The notes: generated by a model from the letters alone, not told the origin. A stretch of DNA of 64,000 bases from JAFGRU01 sp016934985 (GCA_963665045.2 CAXXJQ010000003.1:248001-312000); one strand, 5' to 3'; counted from the stretch's first letter, positions 25,950 to 35,612 are shown. Numbers and translations: made by a program.

Positions 25950-26963
25950 ATGCACGAAGCTCTTTTCTGGAAAGAACTTCCTGGGCAAAAGGTCCAGTGT
26001 CGTTTGTGCCGTTTTTCCTGTGTGATCAAAACGGGCGCCCGGGGACGCTGCGGGGTGCGGGAAAACCGGGGCGGAAAGCTTTACTCCCTGGTTTACGGCA
26101 AGGCGATTGCCGAAAATATCGATCCCATCGAGAAAAAACCGCTCTTTCACTTTCTCCCCGGCAGCCGCAGTTATTCCATCGCCACTGCCGGTTGCAACTT
26201 CCGCTGCCTGCACTGCCAGAATTACCAGATTTCCCAGGCGGCCGGTCTCGATCTGGAACGCTCCGGGCTTGACCTGCCGGTTGATGTCGCAGTAGCACAT
26301 GCAGTTGGCGGCGGTTGCGCGAGTATAGCCTATACCTACACCGAACCTACCGTCTACTTCGAGTACGCTTTCGATATGGCCTCTCTGGCTCGCGAGAGAG
26401 GTGTCCGCAATGTCTTCGTCACCAACGGCTATACGGGCCGGGAGGCCCTTGAGGCCATCGCGCCTTTGCTGGACGCGGCCAATGTCGATCTCAAAGGATT
26501 CCGGGAAGAATTCTACCGTGAAGTTACCGGCGCGAGCCTGAACGGGGTTCTGGACACCTTGCGGCTTTACGTCAGACTTGGCGTCTGGCTTGAAGTGACG
26601 ACCCTGGTTATTCCAGGCGGCAACGATTCTGAGGAGGAACTGCGGGATATTGCCCGTTTTATTGCCGGGGAACTTGGTCTTGAGGTGCCCTGGCACATCA
26701 CCGCTTTTTACCCTGCCTATAAAATGCTCGATCGGCCGAGAACGCCGGCTTCCACTTTGCGTCGTGCCAGGGAAATTGGTTTCGAAGAGGGCCTGCATTA
26801 TGTCTATGTGGGAAACATTCCCGGCGAGGAGGGAGAGAGCACTTTCTGTCCCTCTTGCGGCGCCAAGGTTATCGACCGCAGCGGATTTTTTCTGAAAGCC
26901 ACCAGTCTCCGGGATGGAATCTGTTTGTCGTGCGGCGGGGCACTGCCAGGGGTCTGGAAGTAA
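25950..26963 (+). CDS. amrS: AmmeMemoRadiSam-system radical SAM enzyme (AmrS)
   Basis: The start at 25950 is preceded by AAGGAGG. N-terminal Cys cluster (QCRLCRFSCVIKTGARGRCG) precedes the radical SAM motif C-x3-C-x2-C in GCNFRCLHCQN (near 81-88). SAM-domain features follow (AYTYTEPTVYFEYAFD, NVFVTNGY, DAANVDLKGF). A C-terminal zinc-ribbon-like tail has CPSCG and CLSCGG. This combination defines the AmrS family, which usually occurs with Memo and AMMECR1 homologues; its reaction is not established. Neither partner is encoded in this window. The strand changes just downstream. Confidence 0.93.
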   Translation: MHEALFWKELPGQKVQCRLCRFSCVIKTGARGRCGVRENRGGKLYSLVYGKAIAENIDPIEKKPLFHFLPGSRSYSIATAGCNFRCLHCQNYQISQAAGLDLERSGLDLPVDVAVAHAVGGGCASIAYTYTEPTVYFEYAFDMASLARERGVRNVFVTNGYTGREALEAIAPLLDAANVDLKGFREEFYREVTGASLNGVLDTLRLYVRLGVWLEVTTLVIPGGNDSEEELRDIARFIAGELGLEVPWHITAFYPAYKMLDRPRTPASTLRRAREIGFEEGLHYVYVGNIPGEEGESTFCPSCGAKVIDRSGFFLKATSLRDGICLSCGGALPGVWK

Positions 26964-27031
26964 TATTTGAAGGCGCTGCTTTTTTCTCCAAGACGGTCCA
27001 CTGCACCAAGGGTGCTGAACGACGGATTGTT

Positions 27032-29161
27032 TTATTCGGCCACCGCCAGCGACCGGGGCGGGGTTGATGGCCGGTCGCTCACAACACCCATGTTCAAAAA
27101 GGTTGCGACTATTTCGGGGTCGAAATGCCGGCCCGCCTCTTCTTGGAGCAGCTTGAAAATGCGTTCGTCCTCCCATCCGGGCCGATAGGGGCGATCCGAT
27201 ATCAAGGCGTCATAGACGTCGGCAACTGTAAGTATACGTGCTCCAAGGGGAATCTGAAAATTTTTCAAGCCGTTGGGATAGCCACTGCCGTCAAATTTTT
27301 CGTGGTGATGAAGAATAGAGGGAATGATTTCACCGAAGGTGTTGATTGGCTCCAGAATGCGGACGCCCAGGACGGGATGCTGTTTAATGGAGCCGAACTC
27401 CTCTTCCGTAAGTTTACCCGCTTTGTCCAGAATGGCTGCGGATACGCCGATTTTTCCGATATCGTGGAGCAGTCCCGCCTGTTCAAGCTTTTCCAGCTCG
27501 AGCTTCGAAAGCCCCATGTTCCTTCCTATTTGAACCGCCAGTTTGGCTACCCGCTCTGAATGACCCGCTGTCCAGGAAGATTTCGTATCGACAGCGCGGG
27601 CCAGAGCTCGCAATGTTCCCTTGTTCAAGGAATTGAGGTCTTCGACCAGTTTGGCGTTGGACAGGGCGATTGAGAGCTGATCCGCCAGGCGCTGTCGAAG
27701 TCCCGGATCATCGTCGTTAAGATCAGCGCCGGATCGGAAGCCCTGGGCCAGAAAACCGGCCAATTTTTCTGCCGTGAAAAAGGGGGTCAGGGCAAAGCTG
27801 GCCCGACCTTCCTTTTCCATCGGCGAGAGAAATCCCGGAAGACCTTTATCCGAAGTAAAGAAAAGGTTTTTGCTGTTCGAACTCAACAGATCCAATTCCT
27901 CTCCCGTCAGCTTGAGGGGCTTCGGGCAGGGTTTGATTTCCTGATTCTTTTCCGGAATCAGAAAAACCTGCGCATTGCCTCTTTGATCGACCAGGTACAG
28001 AGAAATATTCAGAGAATTCTCCTGCAGGGAGTATAGAAGAGAATAAATAATGGAAGAAGACCCTTGATGGGAAAAAGCCGTGTGACTGATCTCTTCGATA
28101 GCTTTCAAGGTATCGAATTGTCTGGCAAGCTTGGAGGACATGTCGTTGAGGGAATCCGCCAGTTCCTCAAATTCGTCCTGACTCTTGACGATAACCTCAC
28201 CTTTAAAGTCGCCCTTGGCGATTTGGACGGTCCTTTTTTTCAATAATTGCAGCGGGATAAGATTTTTTCGAATGGAGCCAATAGTGAAAAGCAGGACCAG
28301 CCAAATTGAGAGCAGAATTACGAGGGGGAAAAGGCGTTGGAATTGCTTTATAGGCGCCTGAAGGGCCGCCTTCTCCTGGGCCAGGATTATTCCCCAGCGA
28401 GGAGCATGGAATCGTGATTCCAGAAAGAGGGACCATTTGGAAGTCAGGTATTTTTTATGATCATTGTCCAACTGCAAAGTTTGACTTGTTGAATCTAAAA
28501 CCTGCGAGAGATCGGATGGAGAAAAGGAGGTAACCAAAACATGGTTATTTTCGTCCACAACACAGAACTCAGTGTTGACCGGCAAATTATAATTCGACCC
28601 AATTCCCCAGAGGTACGAAATATTTATTTCTGCGACCAGCATTTCACCGGGAATTTGGTCCGGATACAGGGCCATAATCATAAACACCCTGGACGTTTTG
28701 CCGGATTTGCCCGAGGTGTTAATGACCGTTTTCCCAGAGCGTAAAGCTGTTCGTATTGTTTGGGAAATTAAAGGGGGGTGCTCGCAGTTACTGTAGAGGG
28801 GAATAATGCTGTTGTCTTCAGTGGAAATGTATTTGGAAGTGAAACGGGAAAAATCAGAATCATCTTTCATCAAATCATGTGGAATCTGATGGTGTTCATA
28901 ACCCTGACGAATATACAAAGCCGTATTTTTCAGCTCGCTTTCCAGAAGCAAAAGTTTTTCATAAATGGCCATGGCGTGGGCTTTGGTGGTTCGTTTCAGG
29001 TTGTTTTGGGCCAAATCATGAAAATGTTTGGTTACCTGGGTGAAGGTCATAATGAAAACAACCAGGATTGGCAATAAAGCACAAAAAACAAAAGCCAAAA
29101 ACATGCGTTTTGCCAATTTACTGCGGAAAATGTTTTTTTCCAGTTTTTCTTTGTTTGCCAT
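27032..29161 (-). CDS. Membrane HD-GYP phosphodiesterase with extracytoplasmic sensor, HAMP and GAF-like region
   Basis: 709 aa. TM1 (about 18-40) and TM2 (about 285-305) flank a roughly 240-residue extracytoplasmic sensor, probably Cache-like. A HAMP linker follows (IPLQLLKKRTVQIAKGDF), then a GAF-like segment (about 370-515). The HD-GYP domain carries GHSERVAKLA, LLHDIGKIGV (near 564) and HHHEKFDGSGYPNG (near 627). HD-GYP enzymes hydrolyse c-di-GMP to GMP, and the key residues are present. The pseudopilin-like gene ends 18 bp upstream of its start, so the two are likely one transcript, in keeping with c-di-GMP control of surface appendages. Confidence 0.93.
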   Translation of the reverse strand: MANKEKLEKNIFRSKLAKRMFLAFVFCALLPILVVFIMTFTQVTKHFHDLAQNNLKRTTKAHAMAIYEKLLLLESELKNTALYIRQGYEHHQIPHDLMKDDSDFSRFTSKYISTEDNSIIPLYSNCEHPPLISQTIRTALRSGKTVINTSGKSGKTSRVFMIMALYPDQIPGEMLVAEINISYLWGIGSNYNLPVNTEFCVVDENNHVLVTSFSPSDLSQVLDSTSQTLQLDNDHKKYLTSKWSLFLESRFHAPRWGIILAQEKAALQAPIKQFQRLFPLVILLSIWLVLLFTIGSIRKNLIPLQLLKKRTVQIAKGDFKGEVIVKSQDEFEELADSLNDMSSKLARQFDTLKAIEEISHTAFSHQGSSSIIYSLLYSLQENSLNISLYLVDQRGNAQVFLIPEKNQEIKPCPKPLKLTGEELDLLSSNSKNLFFTSDKGLPGFLSPMEKEGRASFALTPFFTAEKLAGFLAQGFRSGADLNDDDPGLRQRLADQLSIALSNAKLVEDLNSLNKGTLRALARAVDTKSSWTAGHSERVAKLAVQIGRNMGLSKLELEKLEQAGLLHDIGKIGVSAAILDKAGKLTEEEFGSIKQHPVLGVRILEPINTFGEIIPSILHHHEKFDGSGYPNGLKNFQIPLGARILTVADVYDALISDRPYRPGWEDERIFKLLQEEAGRHFDPEIVATFLNMGVVSDRPSTPPRSLAVAE

Positions 29162-29179
29162 AGTTTCAACAGTTTCTTT

Positions 29180-29680
29180 TCAGTAATTGGATACTAATCC
29201 GATGTAGGACCCGTTCCCGCAGCGGACAATGTCGTCCTGGCTCATTTGAGCTGAGAATGGCGCCTGACTTTCTCCATCTTTTCCCCTGCTGTACAAATCG
29301 TAGTCAGTATTTACAGGCACCATTGAGTGGTCCTTACGTAGTTTGCCAATTCCTTTCATACTGCTTCCGGCAATTTTCAGATATTGATAAGGATTCCCCC
29401 AGGGGTCCCTGAATGTGCCCCTGCCGATGACATCAAGGCTGTCAGGATATTCTCCCCTGTCGATAAAGTAAGAGAGTATTTCTGACTCCAGAATTTTTAT
29501 TTCCGAAACGGCCCTTGCTGCCCTTGCACTTTCACGGTGTTTGACGAAACTGGGTGTGGCGATGGTGGCCAGGGTCCCGATTATGGCGAGGACGAGGAGA
29601 AGTTCCAACAGGGTAAAACCATGTTTGGAGTTCGCTGCTTTTATCGAACCCATCAATTTTTGAAGGAGACAACCTTTCAA
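29180..29680 (-). CDS. Type II secretion/type IV pilin-like protein (GspG-type pseudopilin)
   Basis: A prepilin signal is clear: ...NSKHG|FTLLELLLVLAIIGTLA, with cleavage after Gly21 and Glu at mature position 5. The globular part has DPWGNPYQYL and YDLYSRGKDGES, hallmarks of GspG-type major pseudopilins that bind calcium near the C-terminus. The first start is a TTG at 29680 with AGGGAAGG 6 nt upstream; an ATG at 29653 (MGSIKAANSK) gives a shorter leader but has no ribosome site. No other T2SS or pilus gene is nearby, so it is an isolated pilin-like gene. Confidence 0.85.
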   Translation of the reverse strand: MKGCLLQKLMGSIKAANSKHGFTLLELLLVLAIIGTLATIATPSFVKHRESARAARAVSEIKILESEILSYFIDRGEYPDSLDVIGRGTFRDPWGNPYQYLKIAGSSMKGIGKLRKDHSMVPVNTDYDLYSRGKDGESQAPFSAQMSQDDIVRCGNGSYIGLVSNY

Positions 29681-30058
29681 AAATGACCTTCCCTGAATAC
29701 TTGAATAAGATAAGTTTGCTATTTATTACTGCAAGTTAAGAGAAAAATTCTTTAATCTCCAATTAATATGCCAAATCAAATCCTTTGATGGGTATTGTGG
29801 CCGATGAGGAGGAGGGAGAGCGAATTTACCTGCATTTGCTATGGGAGATGGCTGGTTCGGGTCTTGTCAAAGGCAGGGGGGGGAGGAATATTGGCTTTGA
29901 AAACGATTGGATTGGAGAATTGTGGTAAGGGGCGGAGGCAGACAATGACAAAAATGTTCTCTGCAACTGACATTTGGCGCAGCAAGAAAAAAACCACCTG
30001 CCGCTGCAAAGAGATTTAAAGCAGGGACAAGTGGCGAAAGTGAGGAAAATAAACCCTA
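29681..30058. other. Intergenic region, nothing recognised
   Basis: 378 bp between the divergently arranged pilin start and the PFK stop. A 74-codon open frame exists on the plus strand (29795-30019) but has no ribosome site or protein-like composition. No hairpin-plus-T-run terminator was found. Confidence 0.5.
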
Positions 30059-31258
30059 TTACTCTTCGCTTGTCATGATGAACTGGGGTTGTCCGCTGAA
30101 AGTTTCGTAAATCGGCCGCATACGGTCGCAGTTATAATATTTTTTTACATTGACGACCTTTTTTCTGCCGGTGACGACGTCTACGGGGACACTGGTGTAG
30201 CAACCGTCGTGAAGGCTGACGAGGAGTCCCGAACGTTTGGCCAGAACCAGGTCGAGGGCGAGATTGCCGAAAGCCATTGGAACGATGGAATCGGTGGCGT
30301 CGGGATCGCCGCACCGGACCAGGTAGCCAAGCCGCTGGCTGACAACATTGATGCGCTTGCCCTGATTGTATTCGGCGGACATTTCTTTCAGTCGGGTCGC
30401 AACCCGGTCGCCAATCCCTCCGAGTTTCCGGTGGCCGTACTGGTCGGCCTGTTCGCTTTCAAAGGACATATCCGTGTCTTCAAGCATCTGGGCTCCTTCG
30501 GAGACCAGGACCACGGCGTATTTGCTCGGATGGTTGTTGCGGTCACGAATCAGAAGTTCGGTCAGGTGTTTCATGTCGAAACGGTGCTCCGGAATGACGC
30601 AACGGTCGGCAGCCCCGGCCATGGTGGGGAGCATGGCGGTAAAGCCCGCGTAACGGCCGAAGACCTCAATGACCAGAAAGCGCTCGTGGGAACCGGCTGT
30701 AGTGCGAAGTTTGTGGGTCAGCTCGATGGTTCGTGTAACACAGGTGCTGAAGCCGATGCAGTAATCAGTGCCTGAAACGTCATTGTCCATGGTTTTGGGA
30801 ATGGCCACTATTTTTACGCCTTCGTTGTGGAGGCGCTTGGCGTAGCTGAGGGTGTCGTCTCCTCCGATGGCGATAAGATAATCGATGCCGAGAAACTCGA
30901 GGTTTTTGAGAATCTCCGGAGTGATGTCGTTAATCTCGGCGGAATATTTGTCGCGCAGGTGGGGCGGTACGATATTGAGGGGCAGGTGGCTGGGCCGGGT
31001 GCGGGAGGTGTGAAGAAAGGTCCCCCCGGTTCTTCCCGCCCGGTTGACTATATCCTCATTCAGAACCTGCACCTGGGAACTGTTGTCCGCATCCTTGTCG
31101 GGAATGACATCAACGAGACCTCCCCAGCCGCGGCGGATACCCAGTACCCGGTAGCCTTCACGCAGGGCACGGTAGGTGACGGCGCGGATGGCCGGGTTGA
31201 GGCCGGGAACATCGCCGCCTCCTGTCAGAATGCCGAGGGTCCCTTTGGAGTTTGCCAT
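30059..31258 (-). CDS. pfkA: 6-phosphofructokinase, pyrophosphate-dependent type by active-site residues
   Basis: The ATG at 31258 has GAGGAG upstream. 399 aa. The fold is unambiguous (GILTGGGDVPGLNPAIRAV, IGGDDTLSYAKRL, IPKTMDNDVSGTDYCIGF, FGRYAGFTAM). Two positions set phosphoryl donor use in this family: Gly vs Asp at E. coli 104 and Gly vs Lys at 124. Here they are Asp (GGDDT, near residue 132) and Lys (PKTMDND, near 155), the pattern of PPi-dependent enzymes. The likely reaction is reversible fructose-6-P + PPi to fructose-1,6-bisP + Pi, which could serve glycolysis and gluconeogenesis. Donor use is inferred, not shown. Confidence 0.92.
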   Translation of the reverse strand: MANSKGTLGILTGGGDVPGLNPAIRAVTYRALREGYRVLGIRRGWGGLVDVIPDKDADNSSQVQVLNEDIVNRAGRTGGTFLHTSRTRPSHLPLNIVPPHLRDKYSAEINDITPEILKNLEFLGIDYLIAIGGDDTLSYAKRLHNEGVKIVAIPKTMDNDVSGTDYCIGFSTCVTRTIELTHKLRTTAGSHERFLVIEVFGRYAGFTAMLPTMAGAADRCVIPEHRFDMKHLTELLIRDRNNHPSKYAVVLVSEGAQMLEDTDMSFESEQADQYGHRKLGGIGDRVATRLKEMSAEYNQGKRINVVSQRLGYLVRCGDPDATDSIVPMAFGNLALDLVLAKRSGLLVSLHDGCYTSVPVDVVTGRKKVVNVKKYYNCDRMRPIYETFSGQPQFIMTSEE

Positions 31259-31626
31259 CGTTTTCTCCTCATGGTGATAAAAATTTTTTGGTAAAATTAC
31301 CCTCATTTTCAAGGTGGGAGAGGGTAAAAAAAAAAGCTTGTAGCCCGCGAGCTTATTCCAAACCCATCAACTGTGGAAAAAAGGTTTTTAAGATTTTGGA
31401 TTAACTTAAAACTAAAAACCTGAAGCTTAAAACGAACGGTAACCTTTCGTCACTTATTACTGGTTTTTTCCGGCGGGCCACGAGCAAAAAGCCAAGAACT
31501 GTTTCGGCGCTTCTGTTCTTCAGTCTGACATTTTTCAGGACATTTTCAAGGTAGGCACAAATCGGAAAAATTTTATTTTTAAGTCGTATAAAGTTTTTGC
31601 GAACAGGTTTGCTCTTGCATTGATTG

Positions 31627-31662
31627 TAAAAAAAGACCTGACCCCAACCAGGGGTACAGGTC
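31627..31662 (-). terminator. Terminator of sodB, REP-like hairpin
   Basis: GACCTG-A-CCCC / GGGG-TA-CAGGTC forms a hairpin at 31635-31662. Read on the minus strand it is followed by TTTTTTT, downstream of the sodB stop. The GACCTGACCCC sequence resembles RAYT-type ends. The rest of the 31.26-31.73 kb gap has no gene. Confidence 0.75.
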
Positions 31663-31735
31663 CGATCTCCCTGTCAGATCAGGTCTGAATTTACTTCAGG
31701 ACCATTTCTTTGGAGGACATTCTGAACGTTTGCTG

Positions 31736-32329
31736 TCAGCTAAGACAGGAATTTACAAAATCCCAATTGACCAATTTTTCCAGAAAAGCGGACAGATAAT
31801 CCGGGCGTCGGTTCTGGTAGTCCAGATAATAGGCATGTTCCCAGACATCGATGGTTAAAAGTGGTTTCTGGCCATGGGCGAGGGGAGTGTCCGCGTTAGC
31901 TGTTTTGGTAACCTTCAGTTTGTCGTTTTCCAGGATTAGCCAGGCCCAACCACTTCCAAACTGGGTTGCTCCGGCGTTTTTCAACTCATCCACCAAAGTC
32001 TTGTAACTACCGAAATCCGCATTGATTTTTTCGGCAATGGGGCCGCTGGGAGCACCACCGCCCCCCGGTTTCATGCATTGCCAGTAAAAAGAATGGTTCC
32101 AAACCTGAGCCGTGTTGTTGAAGATACCGGCTTTTGCGCTGTCGCCGACTGTCTGGCAAATGATGTTTTCCAGGTCGAGATTTTCAAACTTGGTTCCGGC
32201 AACGAGTTTGTTGGCATTAGTCACATAGGCATTGTGATGCTTGCCGTAGTGGAAATCGAGAGTTTTAGCGCTGATAATAGGCTCAAGGGCATCTTTCGGG
32301 TAGGGTAATTCCATTAATGTGATAGCCAT
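31736..32329 (-). CDS. sodB: Superoxide dismutase [Fe]
   Basis: 197 aa. Metal ligands in family positions: His27 in FHYGKHH, His in AQVWNHSFYW, and Asp and His in DVWEHAYYLDYQNRR. The Gln in AQVWNH and the GGGGAPSG loop favour the iron form, though cambialistic use cannot be excluded. Converts superoxide to oxygen and peroxide in the cytoplasm, consistent with an oxygen-exposed anaerobe. AAAGGACG upstream acts as ribosome site. Monocistronic with a strong terminator. Upstream is AT-rich. Confidence 0.97.
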   Translation of the reverse strand: MAITLMELPYPKDALEPIISAKTLDFHYGKHHNAYVTNANKLVAGTKFENLDLENIICQTVGDSAKAGIFNNTAQVWNHSFYWQCMKPGGGGAPSGPIAEKINADFGSYKTLVDELKNAGATQFGSGWAWLILENDKLKVTKTANADTPLAHGQKPLLTIDVWEHAYYLDYQNRRPDYLSAFLEKLVNWDFVNSCLS

Positions 32330-32614
32330 GGCACGTCCTTTCCAAGGGAAAATGAATTATTTAAATTAAAAGGTTAACATGAAACTGGAAGTTGAAAAGC
32401 TTTTTGGCTGAAAATAAACAGTAATCGAGTCCGGAAATTATCAGGTTTACTGGTGGTGGGCTGGTGCTGAAAATAATTTTTTTTAAAAATTAGAAACGGG
32501 GTTGGACATTCCCCACTTTGGTCAGGGAGAGATCACCTGGCAAGGGCAATGTCGGGGGTGTAACGAGGTGCTTTAATGTCGGGAGGGGCGAATTATCGGT
32601 TGGGTGGGTTTCGG

Positions 32615-35110
32615 TCAGGCCGACTGGAAAACCGGCATATCGATTTTCGACGTAGAAACGTGGTGGCATTGCGCCCAGTCGAGGAACTGCTCAGCGGGGA
32701 GAGGGCGGCTGAACAGGAAGCCCTGGACAATATTGCATCCAAGCTTATGGAGCAGGTCCGCCTGTTCCTGTGTCTCAACGCCTTCCGCTACGGTGGTGAT
32801 CCCCAGGTGCTTGGAGAGGGCTACTACTGCGGAGGTAATGAGGGCGTCGTTTTTATCCGTGAGAATGTCACGGATAAAAGCCCGGTCTATTTTCAGGGTG
32901 TCGACATTGAATAGTTTCAGATAACTGAGGGAAGAGTAGCCGGTCCCGAAATCGTCTACGGCCAGTTTCACTCCCAGCCTTTTGATGTGGGACAGGTTGG
33001 AGTCCGCCGCCTTTTGATTAACCAGGGCGTTTTCGGTGATTTCCAGTTCGAGATTCTCGGGCGGCAACCCGGTCAGTTTCAAGGTCCTTTGCAGGAGATG
33101 GATGAGATCTTCCTGCTGCACCTGTTTTGCTGTCAGGTTTACAGCAATTTTCACATTTCGGAAACCGGCATTGCGCCATTGACTGGTCCGGGTGCAGGTC
33201 TCTTTCAACATCCAGCCCGTCAATTCCGAAAGCATGCCGGTTTCGTCGAGGACCGGGATAAACTCGTCAGGTGGAATCCAGCGACCTTTATGGCGCCAGC
33301 GAAGCAGGGCCTCCATGGCTGTCAGTTCGCCGGTTTCCAAATTCAGCTGGGGCTGGTAGTGGATTTCGAATTCGCGTTTTTCAATAGCTTTGCGCAGGCT
33401 GTTTTCCAGGTCCATGCGTTTGTGGGCCAGGACGTTCAGTTCCGGCGTATAAAAACGGTAGGTGCCTTTGCCTTCATCTTTGGCGAGGTACATGGCCGTA
33501 TCGGCATTTTTAAGAAGGGTTCCCGTATCTTCAGCATCCCGGGGGTAGATGGTGATGCCGATGCTGGCGGTAATGAAAAGTTCGCGTCCTTCCAGGATGA
33601 AGCTTCGGGACAGTTTGTCCAGCACTTTCTGAGCAACCATGGCTGCATATTGTGGGCTGTCGAGATCTTCCAGAATGACGGTGAATTCGTCTCCGCCCAG
33701 GCGTGCGACGCTATCGCATTCGCGAAGAACTTTGAGTAGCCGGATGGCAACGCTGTTCAGGAGCTTGTCCCCGATGTGATGGCCGAGGCTGTCGTTTATG
33801 GCTTTGAAACGGTCCAGGTCGATAAACAGGAGGGCGACGCTGGAACTGTTGCGGTTGGCCTGGTTGATCGCATGGGTCAGGCGTTCCTGGAAAAGGTTGC
33901 GGTTGGGCAGATCGGTCAGGGTGTCGTAGTTGGCCAGGTAGGTCATCTTCTTTTCCGAGCGGCGTTGTTCGGTAACGTCCTGGATGGTGCCGATACAGCC
34001 GCCGGGGTGGCCGTTGCTTGCTGCGACTGGTTCCCCCTGAAGATGGATGAGGCGCTCCTGGTTGTTGCGTAAAAAGGTAAACTCAACAGAAATGTTTTTT
34101 TTGCGGGACAAGTTCAAGGCCCGGGAAACCCGGCTTCTGGCATCGGGTCTCAACATTGCCAGCAGATACTCGACACGAAGTTCGGAGTTTTTCTGAGTGA
34201 TGCCCAGAATCTGAAAGGCGCCGCTGGAAAGAACCAGTTGGTTGGTGACGCGGTTCCACTCCCAGCTGCCGAGACCGGCCATCTCCTGGGCTTTGGATAG
34301 CAACTGACTGGTTTTTTTGAGGTTGCCGGCCATTTTGTTGAGAGCCTTGGCGAGAGCCCCGACTTCGTCATTGGTTTGGATATTCAATTGATGTTCCAAA
34401 TTGCCTGTGGCGAACTGGTCGGCCGCATGGCCCATCTCAGCCAGGGGTTTGGAGATGGAGCGGGAGAGGCGCCAACTCAGGTAAAAACCGAGCATCATGG
34501 TGAGGCTGACGCCCATGGCCGCCAAGATGGCCAGAGACTGGCGGAAATTGGCCCAGAGGTTTTCCAGTTCTTTTTCCAGGGTGGCGATAGAGGCGTTGAA
34601 GAGGTTGTTGTCCAGGTGTATTCGCGTATATCCGGCAATTTCGTCGTCAAAACCGATTGCGAAAAAGAGATCTTTACCCGCTTCTGTTTGAAGGAGGATG
34701 GGCGCATTGGGTTTTACCATCGGGGGGACGTTGATTTTTTCGCCGTAACGGGGGGTGCCATCCCTGCCATCCGTTAGTATTTGACCGTTTTTATCGAGGA
34801 TCAGTACGGAACTGCTGGGAATCAAAATCTTGATGTGATTTATTTCATCATTAATGGAGGTAATATCAAGGTTGAAAAGAGGATTGAAGAGGCGGTTGCT
34901 CAGATAGTTGGTGCTTTCCAGGAGGATTTCCTTCTGGTTGACGATCTGAGCCCGGGAAATAGTGCTTTTGAGTTCCCGGTGCAGGTCGCGGGTCAGGGCC
35001 AGTCCGGTAAAACCGGCCAGACACAGGGCTCCGACAATGAGGACCGCCAGCAGGCCGGCGAATCGGGTGGCATATTTGGTGCTGATAGTACGATTCACTT
35101 GATGACTCAT
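32615..35110 (-). CDS. Membrane GGDEF-EAL protein with HAMP and PAS domains
   Basis: 831 aa from the ATG at 35110; a TTG at 35128 is also possible. Two membrane helices (about 20-40 and 195-215) enclose a periplasmic sensor. HAMP (RSISKPLAEMGHAADQFATG), a PAS domain (about 275-395), GGDEF with RLGGDEF intact, then EAL with EALLRWRH, NLTAKQ, ELEITENAL, DDFGTGYSSL and DTLKIDRAF follow. Both catalytic motifs look competent, so it could make and break c-di-GMP; the net sign is not predictable. A small secreted-protein gene lies 52 bp upstream on the same strand. Confidence 0.93.
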   Translation of the reverse strand: MSHQVNRTISTKYATRFAGLLAVLIVGALCLAGFTGLALTRDLHRELKSTISRAQIVNQKEILLESTNYLSNRLFNPLFNLDITSINDEINHIKILIPSSSVLILDKNGQILTDGRDGTPRYGEKINVPPMVKPNAPILLQTEAGKDLFFAIGFDDEIAGYTRIHLDNNLFNASIATLEKELENLWANFRQSLAILAAMGVSLTMMLGFYLSWRLSRSISKPLAEMGHAADQFATGNLEHQLNIQTNDEVGALAKALNKMAGNLKKTSQLLSKAQEMAGLGSWEWNRVTNQLVLSSGAFQILGITQKNSELRVEYLLAMLRPDARSRVSRALNLSRKKNISVEFTFLRNNQERLIHLQGEPVAASNGHPGGCIGTIQDVTEQRRSEKKMTYLANYDTLTDLPNRNLFQERLTHAINQANRNSSSVALLFIDLDRFKAINDSLGHHIGDKLLNSVAIRLLKVLRECDSVARLGGDEFTVILEDLDSPQYAAMVAQKVLDKLSRSFILEGRELFITASIGITIYPRDAEDTGTLLKNADTAMYLAKDEGKGTYRFYTPELNVLAHKRMDLENSLRKAIEKREFEIHYQPQLNLETGELTAMEALLRWRHKGRWIPPDEFIPVLDETGMLSELTGWMLKETCTRTSQWRNAGFRNVKIAVNLTAKQVQQEDLIHLLQRTLKLTGLPPENLELEITENALVNQKAADSNLSHIKRLGVKLAVDDFGTGYSSLSYLKLFNVDTLKIDRAFIRDILTDKNDALITSAVVALSKHLGITTVAEGVETQEQADLLHKLGCNIVQGFLFSRPLPAEQFLDWAQCHHVSTSKIDMPVFQSA

Positions 35111-35162
35111 GTTGCAGTAATTTTCCAAGTTTTTGCCAATAGTCGAGATTTCCCCTGTCTTT

Positions 35163-35549
35163 TTAGCCAGGTATTTCGAGACCGGTCATGCTTTTTGCCT
35201 CTCTAAGGGTTTCGCGGCTCATCTCCCTTTCATGCCTGTGGGTCAAACTGCCGACCAGGGTTCCCCGCAACTCCGCTTCAAGGTTACTATGGAAAGAAGC
35301 CAGCCCGTTGATTGTGGGGGGAGTTTGATGAGGAATACACCTCTCGACGGGGATGTCCTTCTGTGTCCGCTGGTTTTTTAGGACGGAATGCAGCTCGGCA
35401 TATTTGCTGGCCGCCCGATCAGGCTGGCCCATACGTTCATTGGCGAGGTAAAGTCGAAAATTTGACGATTCAGCACTGTCCCGCACCGGAAGGAATGACT
35501 CTCCGGCCATGATCAGAAACAAAACATAGAAAAAAACTAAATAACGCAT
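35163..35549 (-). CDS. Possible small exported protein upstream of the GGDEF-EAL gene
   Basis: 128 aa from the ATG at 35549 (MRYLVFFYVLFLIMAGESFL), whose first 18 residues resemble a signal peptide or membrane segment. The frame is open further to 35612. Neither start has a ribosome site. The rest is hydrophilic with no recognised domain. Support comes mainly from orientation and short spacing to the c-di-GMP gene downstream. It could be a partner of the sensor, or spurious. Confidence 0.4.
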   Translation of the reverse strand: MRYLVFFYVLFLIMAGESFLPVRDSAESSNFRLYLANERMGQPDRAASKYAELHSVLKNQRTQKDIPVERCIPHQTPPTINGLASFHSNLEAELRGTLVGSLTHRHEREMSRETLREAKSMTGLEIPG

Positions 35550-35612
35550 AATAAAAAATTTAAAATTAATAAAAAATACGGTCTTTGGCTTGTCTTGGAG
35601 GGTTGCTGTCAT

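Noticed and set aside
25932..27176. 414-codon minus-strand frame opposite amrS
   Set aside because: Shadow of amrS, with no ribosome site and no recognisable motifs.
29795..30019. 74-codon plus-strand frame
   Set aside because: No ribosome site, biased composition (Arg/Trp/Gly), no family resemblance.
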